Positions 9,621 through 18,829 are shown, counted from the first letter of the stretch. The stretch: DNA of 64,000 bases from an uncultured Polaribacter sp. (GCF_947503875.1 NZ_CANNFH010000001.1:1-64000); one strand, 5' to 3'. Notes: generated from the sequence alone by a model not told the origin. Translations and numbers: made by a program.

Positions 9621-12600
9621 TTAACTTCTAGTGTTTTGATAAATTTCTTCGTGTTCCTGGTCAATTTCTTTTTGCCTTAAAAAATCTTCGTAATCTTTTA
9701 CATTGTACGCTTTAATTCCTCTGTCTAATTGTTCTTTTAATTGAAAAAGTAAAGACATCATCATTTCGTCTCTTTCATTAATAGCAGAAGTTTCATTGCT
9801 ATTTTCTTCTTCAAAAGTAGGTGCAGGTGTAGAAGAACTCCTATTGAAACCACCATCAAAAAACCCAGGGCCTTTTAAACGTTCACGTTCTAAATATTGA
9901 ATAGTAGGCGCATAGCGTGGACTTTCATTCATCCACTTAGGAGCAACCCACTCGTTAATGTGATAAGGACCATTTGGAGTATCCATTGCAACACCATCTT
10001 GATAATCGTATCTAATTGGTTTATCTCCTGTAAAACCTCCTTGAAAAAAACCACTTTTATCTGGTAATGGAGCTGCTAAAACTAAACCTGCTTGTAATGC
10101 CCCCATAGCACCTATAATGGCAGCCCAAGGCATACCTCCTGTCCAAGGAGAAGAAGCAACAGCTTTCATTATACCTAAAGCTGTATTTGCACCAATACTA
10201 AACAAAGCTGCTGTTCTTTCTCTTTTAGCTTGTTTATATTCAATTTCGGCTTGTTTTTTAGCTAATTCAGTATCAAGTTTTTCAATTTCTTCATTGTACT
10301 TATCTTGACTGATAACACCATCATCTAATTGTTTCTTTAAAGAATCTTTCTTTTTATTATTAGATTTTTCTAATGCACGTAATTGTTTTTCTTCATTTTG
10401 AGCTACAAACTTTGAATACATACCCCAAGCCTGTTGCATTGATTGTAGCACCATTTCTACCTGACCAATCTTTTGCTTAAACTGATCCATTTTAGATGCA
10501 CCTTCATCTAATTGCTTAAAAGAGTTTTCCCATTGCTCTGGAGTAAATCCAAAAATGTCAACATTATTTAAACTAGATAAATCAGCACCTTCTTCCTCTT
10601 CCGAAATACCAGAAATAGCATTTTTCTCTTTTTTTATTTCAGAGAGTTTTAATCGAATTTGCTCTAATTGCTCTTTAAGAACTTCTTTTTGCTCTTCGGT
10701 TAATATTTTATCCGCAAAATCAACTCCTTCAATTTCTCCTGTTTGTAGAGCTGTAGTATAAAGTTTTACAAGTTCTTGGAGGTGTTTTGCTTTTTCAGAA
10801 AGTTCTTTAGCATCATATTGTCTTTGTAAAACAGATTTTGCCTGCTCAAAGGTTTTGATTTTATTTAATTCGCTTTCTGATAATGTTTTGCTTAATAATT
10901 TTTTAGCATCATTTAAACTTTTTAAGTTCGCCAGCTCATCATTATAAGCTATAGTTCTTTTGGTTTTAGCAGAATTGTAATCTTTGGTTTTTTTAGCCAA
11001 AAATTTATTAGTAGCATCTAACTCTATTTTAGCAATTTTTGCTTGATGTTGTGCTTCTAACTTTTCTTGAACTAACAATTCTAATTTTGTCAGTTTGTTT
11101 CTTTCTTTACCAAATAAACCTGCTTTTTGAAGTCTTTTTTTATGCGCAATAATTTCTTGTTCAATTAATGATTTTGAACTTAATAGCACCTTTTCTCTAT
11201 ATGATAATTCAGCTTCCTTTTGTTTTTTCAATTCAGCTGCTTGTTTTTCAGCTGCCTTTTTATTTATACCTGCAATTTTATTGTTACGCTCAATTGCTTT
11301 ACCTATTTCTATACGCAATTGTTCGTTAGTCAACTTCTCTATATTCTTTATTCGTAGTTCTCTAGCAGTTTTTTCTAAAACAGATCTGATACGTTTAAAT
11401 TTTTTGTCAGACTCAAGCCTTTTTGCATCTGCTTGAGATTGCTCTTGCAATCGTTTTTTATATTCTTCCGTATAAATATTTTCTTTATCAGATAAGACTT
11501 TAAGAGATTCTGCTTTTCTTTTAGATGCAGTAATAGCCATATTCGTAGAAAACATTGCTTGGTTTCCAAAACTTTTTACTGAAGAAGTTAAATAATCATA
11601 CCATATAGTGTGATCTTCTAAACCTTTTGCTTCTTCTTCTCTACGTTTTTTAATTGTTTCATCAATAAGTTGCTCTAGTGCTTTTTGTTCAGCACGTTTT
11701 TTCATAGCAACTATTTGTAAGTCGATAGCTTCAGCAACTTGTGATGTATTAATATTTTCTAACGTAAGATTTCCTAAATATTCTGGGTATGATTTATTTA
11801 TCTGTTTTATAGCTTTTTCACGTTGGTCCTTATTTAAAGTTTCATCTTGTGCTACAATTAATAATTTTTTTAAGGCTCCTTCTTCTTGACCATAAATAGA
11901 AGCGGTTCTCTTTTTTAAATCATTTAAAGCTTGCTGTTTTACAGATGCTTCATCTACCTTTTTAGAAAATAAAGCGTAGGCTACTGTTGCTGCAGTAATA
12001 AGTCCAACTAACAAACCAATAGGACTTAATTTTGTTGCAATAGAAAAAGCACGCATAGCTATGGTAGCTTTCTTTAAATTACCAGATAATAGTGCAATAA
12101 CAGCTTTATATGCAAATACAGCTCCTTTTGCAAAAACAAGTCCAATAGCATTTGCTTTTATAGCTAACGTATGAAGAATAGTATCGCCAGTAGCAATCTT
12201 TGTCCATAAGGTCATTATTTTTAAGGCTGCCTTATAAGAAAAGAAAGCAGTAGCAGCAACAACTACAACTTTAATAACTGTAGTAATTCTATCTCTTAAT
12301 TGTTGCATTGAGCCATCTGCATCATCACTTAAACCAACTAATTTTGCAAAAAAACCAATAACCAAAGCACCTTGAAGCTTTAATTTATTCCAAGCTAAAT
12401 GCAATATACTTGCAGTATCTGTTAATTGTACCCAAACATTATTTAAAGCTTCATTTGCTTTTACTTCTAACTCTTTAGCTTCGGCATATTTATCTGTTGA
12501 TTTTGTTACATCTGCTAGAGATAAATCGATCTCATGAAGTGTAGCTAGATATTCAAAACCTGCATCTTCTCCTGGTCCGCCAAAAATATCTGCAACAGCT

Positions 12601-13472
12601 TGACCAGCCAATTTACTTTTAGGAGGAATCAATGATAATCTTTGCGAGATATCTTGTATTACTTGAAAAATAGTTTTTTTACCAGACGATAAATCTTTTT
12701 CAATTGAAACAGAGCTTAACCCGATTGCTTTTATTGCTTGAGCAGCAGCAGGTGTCATTTCTCTCAATCTTAAATTAGCCTCCTTTATTGCATCTACACC
12801 TTTATCGCTATAAATACCTTTTTTTACTTCTTGAGACATTAAAGCAATAGATTGTTTTGCTGATAACCCTGCCTCTTTTAATAATGCAGGATATTCTCGA
12901 ACTTTATCTAAAAAATCTCCATTAGCATTAGCTCCATTTAAAAAACCTTGTTCTATTAAATCTAATGCTTTTGTAAAATCAATGCCCATTTGTTTAGATA
13001 AGGCATTTGCAGATTCTGTCATTTTTTTAGCATCTGTATCAAACGTATCTGCTAACGCTTTTACTTTTGCAGTAACTATTTCTAACTCACGCCCTTCTAA
13101 TTCTGTTATTTGAAGAATTGTATGTTTTAACTCTCTTAATAAATCTACTTTTTGATGGAGAACTTTAAAGTAATTTATCATTCCATTAATAGAGAAAACA
13201 GAAGCTATTGTTAAACCAACTAAACCTAATTCTTTTCTAACTTTTGATAATAGCGAAGGAACTCCTTTGATTTCCTTTTGTATATCATTCCAAACTTTAG
13301 TAACCTTTCTTAATTCAGCAGATTTTTCTTCATATTCTTTTGTGCCACGAGTAAGGTGTTTGATTTGACCTCTTAACTTACCCATCTCTTTGCCTATAGA
13401 AAACAAATTATTTTTAACCTGCTTTCCATTAATATAAATGGATAATTGTCTGGTAATTTTTTTATTAGCCAT
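9621..13472 (-). CDS. Tail tape measure protein, TP901-like
   Basis: 1283 residues. The N-terminal 350 residues match the TP901-type tape measure core (SKQMGIDFTKALDLIEQG, LPDKVREY-like repeats, VADIFGG). Hydrophobic and glycine/alanine segments follow (about 395-515), then long charged coiled coil (about 620-1040), a second small-residue hydrophobic segment (about 1125-1160) and a proline/glycine-rich tail. It sets tail length and takes part in genome ejection; by the usual rule of about 0.15 nm per residue the tail would be near 190 nm, which is an estimate. It is the largest gene of the late transcript. Confidence 0.88.
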   Translation of the reverse strand: MANKKITRQLSIYINGKQVKNNLFSIGKEMGKLRGQIKHLTRGTKEYEEKSAELRKVTKVWNDIQKEIKGVPSLLSKVRKELGLVGLTIASVFSINGMINYFKVLHQKVDLLRELKHTILQITELEGRELEIVTAKVKALADTFDTDAKKMTESANALSKQMGIDFTKALDLIEQGFLNGANANGDFLDKVREYPALLKEAGLSAKQSIALMSQEVKKGIYSDKGVDAIKEANLRLREMTPAAAQAIKAIGLSSVSIEKDLSSGKKTIFQVIQDISQRLSLIPPKSKLAGQAVADIFGGPGEDAGFEYLATLHEIDLSLADVTKSTDKYAEAKELEVKANEALNNVWVQLTDTASILHLAWNKLKLQGALVIGFFAKLVGLSDDADGSMQQLRDRITTVIKVVVVAATAFFSYKAALKIMTLWTKIATGDTILHTLAIKANAIGLVFAKGAVFAYKAVIALLSGNLKKATIAMRAFSIATKLSPIGLLVGLITAATVAYALFSKKVDEASVKQQALNDLKKRTASIYGQEEGALKKLLIVAQDETLNKDQREKAIKQINKSYPEYLGNLTLENINTSQVAEAIDLQIVAMKKRAEQKALEQLIDETIKKRREEEAKGLEDHTIWYDYLTSSVKSFGNQAMFSTNMAITASKRKAESLKVLSDKENIYTEEYKKRLQEQSQADAKRLESDKKFKRIRSVLEKTARELRIKNIEKLTNEQLRIEIGKAIERNNKIAGINKKAAEKQAAELKKQKEAELSYREKVLLSSKSLIEQEIIAHKKRLQKAGLFGKERNKLTKLELLVQEKLEAQHQAKIAKIELDATNKFLAKKTKDYNSAKTKRTIAYNDELANLKSLNDAKKLLSKTLSESELNKIKTFEQAKSVLQRQYDAKELSEKAKHLQELVKLYTTALQTGEIEGVDFADKILTEEQKEVLKEQLEQIRLKLSEIKKEKNAISGISEEEEGADLSSLNNVDIFGFTPEQWENSFKQLDEGASKMDQFKQKIGQVEMVLQSMQQAWGMYSKFVAQNEEKQLRALEKSNNKKKDSLKKQLDDGVISQDKYNEEIEKLDTELAKKQAEIEYKQAKRERTAALFSIGANTALGIMKAVASSPWTGGMPWAAIIGAMGALQAGLVLAAPLPDKSGFFQGGFTGDKPIRYDYQDGVAMDTPNGPYHINEWVAPKWMNESPRYAPTIQYLERERLKGPGFFDGGFNRSSSTPAPTFEEENSNETSAINERDEMMMSLLFQLKEQLDRGIKAYNVKDYEDFLRQKEIDQEHEEIYQNTRS

Positions 13473-13474
13473 TT

Positions 13475-13849
13475 TTAAAAGTTGATTTTAGACATTACTT
13501 CATCTGCACGTATATCACTTATTTCAGTGATTAATGTTTCCAAAGCGTTTTTAGACTTCAAAGAATCGTTTATAAAATTAGTGTTGCTTAATAATCGAAG
13601 TTTTACGCCATTGTTTTTGACACCATCAAATCCAAAATGTTGTTTAAAACCGTAATGAGGCATTTTAATTACTAATCGTTGTAATTCGCCTCCTTTCATT
13701 TTACTTACTATTGTAGAGCGTAGCATTTCGCTATTACCTTGTGTAGTTTCAAATAGATTACGGATTTCACTTTTAAGAGATTTTCTTAAAACTAGAGAAG
13801 CTTTTTGACCTGCTTGTTTTTCTAATTGTTGGAAGTTTTCTCGAGACAT
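13475..13849 (-). CDS. Small late protein upstream of tape measure (function unknown)
   Basis: 124 residues, basic N-terminal helix, no known domain recognised. It sits 2 bp before the tape measure gene and is preceded at 42 bp by the late-promoter motif (13891-13903). The position suggests a tail-assembly chaperone, tail-completion or head-tail joining protein; the sequence alone does not decide. Confidence 0.6.
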   Translation of the reverse strand: MSRENFQQLEKQAGQKASLVLRKSLKSEIRNLFETTQGNSEMLRSTIVSKMKGGELQRLVIKMPHYGFKQHFGFDGVKNNGVKLRLLSNTNFINDSLKSKNALETLITEISDIRADEVMSKINF

Positions 13850-13890
13850 TTTACACCTAATTTATATGGCAATTTAGGTGTGTTGGTGTT

Positions 13891-13903
13891 TTTAAAATAG
13901 GAC
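13891..13903 (-). promoter_or_regulatory. Late-promoter-like motif (GTCCTATTTTAAA) before the tape measure unit
   Basis: On the minus strand it reads GTCCTATTTTAAA, 41 nt before the ATG at 13849. One of nine related intergenic sites in the late region. Confidence 0.6.
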
Positions 13904-13939
13904 AGAAAAAATTCGGTTAAATTTTTAGTATTTTGGAAA

Positions 13940-14059
13940 ATGGAAAAATCTAAACCAAAGAAAAAGAAGAAATGGTATTTGTATCGATTTTTACGCTATC
14001 AAGTGAAATGCTTATTGCTATTATTTATTTCGAATTCTAAAGGAGGTAATAGTATCTAA
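13940..14059 (+). CDS. Possible 39-residue membrane peptide on the plus strand
   Basis: An ATG ORF in the 207-bp gap between two minus-strand genes. It encodes MEKSKPKKKKKWYLYRFLRY followed by a short hydrophobic segment (CLLLLFI) and a polar end. The basic N-terminus and single hydrophobic helix are toxin- or holin-like, and a TAnnTTG-like element precedes it. It overlaps the end of the convergent gene at 14056 by 4 nt. Composition could arise by chance in AT-rich DNA, so this is a candidate only. Confidence 0.3.
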   Translation: MEKSKPKKKKKWYLYRFLRYQVKCLLLLFISNSKGGNSI

Positions 14060-14574
14060 TCCAAATCATCCCATTTAGAAACATCTGGAGTAGTACATAC
14101 TTGGTTTTTTAAAGAGACTTCACATCTATAACCATACAATCCATCAGAAAATAATGGACCTACTTTAAAATGATGGAATGAATTTTTATCGACCATACCA
14201 TACAACCAATTCTTAACTCCATTAATTTTGGGTAAACTAGCATCGTGTAAAATTCTGGTTTCAATATCAAAACAGATTTGTTGACAGAAATCTAATACTT
14301 CATTTTGCGCATCGTATTCATCTAAATTACCAGTTTTAGTATTTGGCTTTCCCACAACAGTAAATGCAGTTGTATTTGTGTGTTTGGTTTTGGTATTATC
14401 GCCAGAGGTTTGCGTTTCTACAGCATCAATTAATTTTACAGGTAATTCTACACCTTTACGCAATGCTCCTGTAACTTCAGAAACATTCCAACGATATTTT
14501 CCTTTAATATCTTTATGAGCATCTGCTAATGCTTCTAGATAATTGACAACTGTTAATAATGATACTCTAGGCAT
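14056..14574 (-). CDS. Putative tail-completion/terminator-type protein
   Basis: 172 residues, not matched to a named family from sequence. It begins MPRVSLLTVVNYLEALADAH, and the middle has a beta-rich stretch with TQTSGDNTKTKHTNTTAFTVVGKP. It overlaps the upstream gene by 8 nt. Proteins of this size between portal/fibre genes and the tape measure are often tail terminators or tail-tube capping proteins. Position is the main evidence. Confidence 0.5.
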   Translation of the reverse strand: MPRVSLLTVVNYLEALADAHKDIKGKYRWNVSEVTGALRKGVELPVKLIDAVETQTSGDNTKTKHTNTTAFTVVGKPNTKTGNLDEYDAQNEVLDFCQQICFDIETRILHDASLPKINGVKNWLYGMVDKNSFHHFKVGPLFSDGLYGYRCEVSLKNQVCTTPDVSKWDDLD

Positions 14575-15307
14575 TTGGTTCTTTTTTTAATTGCTCTTCA
14601 AATTCACTTAAAAAAGTATATACATTGGTAGTTTTAGTTTCGTTATGAGAACCAAATTTTGCACCAGATAAATGCAATATCAATTTACCAAAACCGCTAC
14701 TATTTGGTGTTTTTTGTTTTTTAGTGGTTTTAGGAAATACAACTGGAAATTGAGTGTACAAATATTCTCTACAACCTTGATATGTTATCGCAGTTGCTAA
14801 CAAAATTGGCTTATTAATTTTAGAGAGTGCTTTTGCACGCTCTTCTAGTTCGGTTTTATCAAATAATAAACGTTTTCCTTTTTTGTCTTTTTCTCTGTAT
14901 AAAACAGCAGCTAAATACTGTAAATATTCAATATCTTTTGTTTTGTGCCAGCCTAAATACAAATCTTCTGCGTGTGCAAATTCATCTACATTTAAATTTG
15001 TAATTCTTTCATTTGGAGCAAACAATTGTTTGTTTTTGATTTTAATAATACTGATGAATTTTGTGCGTTCTTGTTTTTCGTAAAGAAAAACATAATGCTT
15101 TTTTAATTCTGAAATCCCGACATTTCTTAAAATCTTACTTATGTTAAAGATTTTTTTGAATTGCCACCAACGTATATTTAACAAAATAAAAAGCACTAAT
15201 ATATCTTGTATCTTATTTTTTTGAGAGTGAAAAACACTAGCCAACTTCTTTAGTTGACGTTCAGTTAAATCATTCCAATTAGTAGGTATGTTAATGTTTA
15301 TTGTCAT
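14567..15307 (-). CDS. Hypothetical phage late protein
   Basis: 246 residues, mainly helical, lysine-rich, with no transmembrane helix and no motif that I recognise. It begins MTININIPTNWNDLTERQLKKLASVFHS, a start often seen in proteins from Bacteroidota prophages encoded near tail genes. It overlaps the next gene by 8 nt and lies 11 bp after the lysis-type genes. A tail-assembly chaperone role is possible but not shown. Confidence 0.5.
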   Translation of the reverse strand: MTININIPTNWNDLTERQLKKLASVFHSQKNKIQDILVLFILLNIRWWQFKKIFNISKILRNVGISELKKHYVFLYEKQERTKFISIIKIKNKQLFAPNERITNLNVDEFAHAEDLYLGWHKTKDIEYLQYLAAVLYREKDKKGKRLLFDKTELEERAKALSKINKPILLATAITYQGCREYLYTQFPVVFPKTTKKQKTPNSSGFGKLILHLSGAKFGSHNETKTTNVYTFLSEFEEQLKKEPNA

Positions 15308-15318
15308 TTTACACGATG

Positions 15319-15687
15319 CTAGTTAACTAATGAATAAGTAATTATACCGATAGCAACACCACCTACTCCATACAACCAACCATTGTTTCTTTTTTTTGAA
15401 TTTTTAAGCAAACTTTGATTAGTCTTTTGTAATTGTATTTGGAGTTGTTCTCGTTTAATTCTTTCTAATTCTAAATCATTAAACATTTGTAAATTATTTT
15501 TGATCAAGCTTTGAAGAAGAATGCTCTTTTTATTAAATGCAATTTTTACCGAATCACATTTTCGGCTTTCCTTCATTATAGATTTAAACGTTTGTTTTCC
15601 GACAGTTACACTATCTTTTTTGATACTTTGAGATAAAACCACGGATGTCATCATCAGTAATAGTATCGTTGTCAATAATTTTTTCAT
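15319..15687 (-). CDS. Putative spanin-like partner: exported coiled coil with C-terminal membrane helix
   Basis: 122 residues. A signal peptide (MKKLLTTILLLMMTSVVLSQS) is followed by a helical coiled-coil region (about 60-95) and a C-terminal hydrophobic segment (WLYGVGGVAIGIITYSLV). There is no lipobox cysteine, so it is not a classical o-spanin. It overlaps the preceding TM-plus-coil gene by 77 nt in another frame, the embedded or overlapping arrangement of Rz/Rz1 pairs. Envelope disruption at lysis is inferred. Confidence 0.5.
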   Translation of the reverse strand: MKKLLTTILLLMMTSVVLSQSIKKDSVTVGKQTFKSIMKESRKCDSVKIAFNKKSILLQSLIKNNLQMFNDLELERIKREQLQIQLQKTNQSLLKNSKKRNNGWLYGVGGVAIGIITYSLVN

Positions 15688-15967
15688 CTTGTTTTAGCTT
15701 TTTGTCAATATTTAATTCTGCATTTCTAACAGCCTTTGTGAGTCGTTTGTTTTTATCTATAGATGCCTGTTCTCTTTTGTTTGAAGCAACAAGATCTAGT
15801 TCTAAATTTTCAATCTGATTTTTGTACTCTTTTACCAACTGTCTTTTAATTAAAGCATACTTAACAGTATAACTCATTAAAAGAAGAGAACCCAAAGCAA
15901 CAATTATTAAAAGTGCTTTTACTTTAACAGATTGCGATCTTATGATATTCCAAACAGCTAAAATCAT
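15611..15967 (-). CDS. Putative i-spanin (Rz-like) inner-membrane coiled-coil protein
   Basis: 118 residues: a short cytoplasmic start, one transmembrane helix (about 17-37, ALLIIVALGSLLLMSYTV) and a long charged coiled coil, the plan of an inner-membrane spanin. It overlaps the upstream DUF5675 gene by 4 nt and the downstream exported coil protein by 77 nt. Together with the neighbouring DUF5675 and holin-like proteins it forms a plausible lysis module. Confidence 0.55.
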   Translation of the reverse strand: MILAVWNIIRSQSVKVKALLIIVALGSLLLMSYTVKYALIKRQLVKEYKNQIENLELDLVASNKREQASIDKNKRLTKAVRNAELNIDKKLKQDEKIIDNDTITDDDIRGFISKYQKR

Positions 15968-16389
15968 TTTGGATCAATGATTTCAATAGTCGTTTTTCTA
16001 ATTCCTCTTAAGGCTCTATGAAAAGATTCTAAAGCATTTCTACTATCAGTTACATCATAGTAACCATCTCTATTTAAATCTTTCAATTTAATACCAGGAG
16101 CAATACAACCATTTAACTGTTTCCAATAATTAGAAGCGTGAATTTTACATTCGCTTCTATTTGGTACATCTTTCAATTCGTATAAATCTTTATTAAATCT
16201 TGGAGAACGTTCTAAAACTAATGGATAAATACCCGGAGGAACATTACTTACATTCCTCTGGTTATTACGATCACCTCGTTCTATACATAAAGAAGCATAA
16301 ATAGGCTGTCCATTACGATCAATAACAGTTAGCACTCCTGTGCTTTGGTTTCTATCTTCCCATAAACGTTGTAATCGAACTCTTTTCAT
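15964..16389 (-). CDS. DUF5675 family protein
   Basis: 141 residues matching the DUF5675 pattern: an early strand with PPGIYPLVLERSPRF and a conserved IHASN...LNGCIAPG core. The His-x(n)-Gly-Cys arrangement resembles the HxxG/S-x-GC active site of L,D-transpeptidase folds. DUF5675 is common in Bacteroidota prophages beside lysis genes. A cell-wall activity is plausible but unproven. Starts and stops overlap both neighbours by 1-4 nt. Confidence 0.75.
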   Translation of the reverse strand: MKRVRLQRLWEDRNQSTGVLTVIDRNGQPIYASLCIERGDRNNQRNVSNVPPGIYPLVLERSPRFNKDLYELKDVPNRSECKIHASNYWKQLNGCIAPGIKLKDLNRDGYYDVTDSRNALESFHRALRGIRKTTIEIIDPK

Positions 16390-16676
16390 TATGGGTGTTG
16401 TTTTTTATAGTTGTCAAATGCTTTTTTAAGGGCATTGTATTTTTTCTGCCAAGAGTTCTCAACTCGTTCAATCTCTGATTTTAAAGATGATATTTCTGCT
16501 TGAAATTCTGTAATCTTTTGATTTGTATCTTCAACAAATTTGTCATACAATTCTTGCATTCCAGATAGTGCATCCGTTTTTCTTCTCTTACGTTGTAAAT
16601 AAGAATCATACAAACCTCCTGCACCAAACAAGAAGCCTAAAATCATTGGTAGGTTGTCTAAAATGTATTGTTTCAT
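16389..16676 (-). CDS. Small membrane protein with coiled coil
   Basis: 95 residues from the start chosen at 16676, which gives an ATGA-type overlap with the upstream gene; a longer start at 16739 would overlap it by 67 nt. One hydrophobic segment (LPMILGFLFGAGGLYDSYL), then a basic stretch and a long charged coil. The layout resembles phage proteins of the XhlA or spanin type encoded between holin and endolysin. Function is not assigned. Confidence 0.5.
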   Translation of the reverse strand: MKQYILDNLPMILGFLFGAGGLYDSYLQRKRRKTDALSGMQELYDKFVEDTNQKITEFQAEISSLKSEIERVENSWQKKYNALKKAFDNYKKQHP

Positions 16677-16939
16677 TGTAAATAAATTATCAGAGTGATT
16701 ACTAATCCGGGTATGATGGTAAAGATAAAATCTAACCATTCTGCATTACCATGACCTTGTTTGTCAAAAAATTCTTTTGAAGCTGCTAATACAACACTTG
16801 GTAATAGAATTAACCAAAGTGCATCAAAAATGAAGAAGCCAATTACTCCTGCAATAGAGTATAGGAAGCCCCAATAAAAGTGACCTAACTTATCTGCTTT
16901 AGGTGTAAATTTTTGAATGAGTTTATATAAGTTTTTCAT
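16673..16939 (-). CDS. Holin-like small membrane protein
   Basis: 88 residues from the start chosen at 16939 (MKNLYKLIQKF); an upstream ATG at 16984 would overlap the preceding gene by 44 nt. The conserved-looking DKLGHFYWGFLYS precedes two or three hydrophobic segments (GVIGFFIFDALWLILLPSVVLA and FIFTIIPGLVITLIIYL). The size, topology and neighbourhood (DUF5675, coiled-coil membrane proteins) suggest a holin. No family is confidently recognised. Confidence 0.55.
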   Translation of the reverse strand: MKNLYKLIQKFTPKADKLGHFYWGFLYSIAGVIGFFIFDALWLILLPSVVLAASKEFFDKQGHGNAEWLDFIFTIIPGLVITLIIYLQ

Positions 16940-16940
16940 A

Positions 16941-17372
16941 CTAATTAGGTATTGATATTTGTTTTGAATAGAAAAAACCGCCAATTAATCTGATTACAGC
17001 GTGAGTTAACCAGTTTTTAAATTTCTTTTTAGGAGCTAATTTTTTACGCCAAAGAGTACGCTCTTTATCAGCGAATAAGCGAGCTTCATAAAAGCTATTA
17101 TTAAAGTGCTGTATTTGTCCAACTTTATCAACCCATAACTTATCGTGAATTAAATCTCCTAAAAAACCTTTATCGATTGGAGAAAAAATAGACCAAGCCC
17201 ATTTTGGTACAGAAGCTAAATCTGTTATAAATCCTTTTTCGATAGTTAATACATAACCATCAGATAAAGTAACTTCTATATCTTCAGTAACTTCAAAGGT
17301 GCGTTCTCCATCGAAATGAGGAACGTACCTTATAGGTATATAGGTTGGTGTCTGGAGGAATTGCAACTTCAT
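16941..17372 (-). CDS. DUF1353 family protein
   Basis: 143 residues with the DUF1353 signature: GFITDLASVPKWAWSIF and IHDKLW. DUF1353 proteins are frequent in tailed-phage late regions near tail fibre or lysis genes, and their role is unknown. The ATG overlaps the preceding stop, and it ends next to the holin-like gene. Confidence 0.8.
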   Translation of the reverse strand: MKLQFLQTPTYIPIRYVPHFDGERTFEVTEDIEVTLSDGYVLTIEKGFITDLASVPKWAWSIFSPIDKGFLGDLIHDKLWVDKVGQIQHFNNSFYEARLFADKERTLWRKKLAPKKKFKNWLTHAVIRLIGGFFYSKQISIPN

Positions 17373-17833
17373 TATGCTAACATATTATCAGTTACTTCAA
17401 TAAGACTTCCATTATATTCAACCGCCCATTCATCTTTTAAATTCAGATGTTTCCAGTTATCATTTAGCAATAACCAAACAGCAGCTTTAGTTGCTAAAGC
17501 AGTATCTTCTGGAAGAGTTACATCAGAACTGTCAAAGGCAAAGTTCAAATAATCTTTTACACTATCTTTTGTAGGATAACCAACACTAACTATTTGACCG
17601 TTTTCGTTTAACTCTTCATCTAGAGAATTATCTGTAAAACGAAGTTCTGGTAAAACAGCAATAACAGCTTGAGGGTTTTGTTCGTCATGAACTTGAACAA
17701 ATTTCATGTGTAATGCTTTAGTAATTGGATTTACTCCAAATCCATTACATAAAATTATGGTGTTTGGGTGCAAACCTAAATCGTTTACATCTTGGTATTG
17801 AGGAGCCGATAATTTTCTAACTATTTTTATCAT
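17372..17833 (-). CDS. Hypothetical late protein downstream of the tail fibre
   Basis: 153 residues, acidic, without membrane segments or known motifs. Its start overlaps the S74 fibre stop by 4 nt (ATGA type), so the pair is translationally coupled. Small genes directly after a fibre gene are often fibre assembly chaperones or attachment proteins; this is position-based only. Confidence 0.5.
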   Translation of the reverse strand: MIKIVRKLSAPQYQDVNDLGLHPNTIILCNGFGVNPITKALHMKFVQVHDEQNPQAVIAVLPELRFTDNSLDEELNENGQIVSVGYPTKDSVKDYLNFAFDSSDVTLPEDTALATKAAVWLLLNDNWKHLNLKDEWAVEYNGSLIEVTDNMLA

Positions 17834-18711
17834 TGTATTTGAGTTTTTATAAAGTGTTGAATAGCTGCTTTACATATCATATCTATATAAGTATGATTTA
17901 GTCCTTTTTCTCCATTTTCTGAAGTATGTACTGCTTGTGGTAATATTTTCTCAACTTCTTGTGCAATTAAACCTGCTTGCTTACTGTTGGTTTTTGAGAA
18001 GTCATAGAATGAAAAGTTTAATTTCTTAAACACATCTAAAGCCCAAACACCATCTATTAATTCAATATTTGATTTAAATTTTTTATCTGACGTTTGAATT
18101 AATGAGACACAAGTCATATTACCTGATGCTGTAATATTTCCAATATTAGTTGTATTGTTAATCCCATCAACACAAAATCCTGGTTTCGTTTCAAAAACAT
18201 AAGTGAAATTTGTGAAAGGATGGGGGTTGGTAAATATTACACTCTCATTATTTAAAACAAATGCTTCTACAGATAAATCTGTATTACCATTAATACTGGT
18301 TATCGTTTTTAGCTCAATTGCAAATTGTTCATTTCCATTTGTTACAATTTTCACCCCAATCTGTGTAAAAGCTCCACTTTGTGAACTTATAACAACAGTT
18401 TTACTATGGTTAACTAAAACATCCATTAACACATTAACAACTACACCTGTTGATGTTCCGTTAATAGATAATCGTATAGCAGATGATAATCTATCTCCTG
18501 TAACTTTTAAAGCAGTTGTATACGTGTTATTATTAACAGTAACTACTCCTTTAGTCGATCTTAAAACATTATCAACTATTTGTTGAAATTGCGTATTCTG
18601 GTCTTTAAGATGATTGTCATTTTCAATAAGCTTACGTAAATTGGTTCTTAAGCCATCGCCTTGACCATCATTTGGAGTAGTTCCTGTATTAATTGTAGAG
18701 TTAAATGCCAT
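17830..18711 (-). CDS. Tail fibre with peptidase S74 intramolecular chaperone
   Basis: 293 residues. The N-terminal half is beta-rich and fibre-like. The C-terminal 90 residues are a peptidase S74 domain: SDKKFKSNIELID at the cleavage site, then LNFSFYDF and GLIAQEVEKILPQAV. The S74 domain trimerises the fibre and cuts itself off. This is the likely receptor-binding fibre. It is short for such proteins, so the shaft is small. It begins 1 bp after the stop of a 38-residue ORF at 18713. Confidence 0.85.
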   Translation of the reverse strand: MAFNSTINTGTTPNDGQGDGLRTNLRKLIENDNHLKDQNTQFQQIVDNVLRSTKGVVTVNNNTYTTALKVTGDRLSSAIRLSINGTSTGVVVNVLMDVLVNHSKTVVISSQSGAFTQIGVKIVTNGNEQFAIELKTITSINGNTDLSVEAFVLNNESVIFTNPHPFTNFTYVFETKPGFCVDGINNTTNIGNITASGNMTCVSLIQTSDKKFKSNIELIDGVWALDVFKKLNFSFYDFSKTNSKQAGLIAQEVEKILPQAVHTSENGEKGLNHTYIDMICKAAIQHFIKTQIQ

Positions 18712-18712
18712 G

Positions 18713-18829
18713 TTAATCTATATCACAAGTTATTTTTTCGTTGTCGCTAGTAATACTTTCTGAATCGCTCTTAAAAAAGGAGGCGACACGATTAACTCCT
18801 TGTTTTAAAACACTAAAAATTCGTATCAT
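18713..18829 (-). CDS. 38-residue phage peptide with a C-terminal CDID tag
   Basis: A short ORF beginning MIRIFSVLKQGVNRVASFFK and ending ESITSDNEKITCDID. It sits between the late motif at 18856 (26 nt upstream of its ATG, the spacing shared by three other late genes) and the fibre gene, 1 bp downstream. Its C-terminus resembles that of the 206-residue structural protein at 25688 (ETITSDRDDVSCDID). The amphipathic N-terminal helix has no known family. Confidence 0.6.
   Translation of the reverse strand: MIRIFSVLKQGVNRVASFFKSDSESITSDNEKITCDID

Noticed and set aside
6410..18711. Contractile (myovirus) tail
   Set aside because: No sheath or gpJ/gpW-type baseplate gene is recognised; the tube-like, tape measure and fibre genes fit a siphovirus plan.
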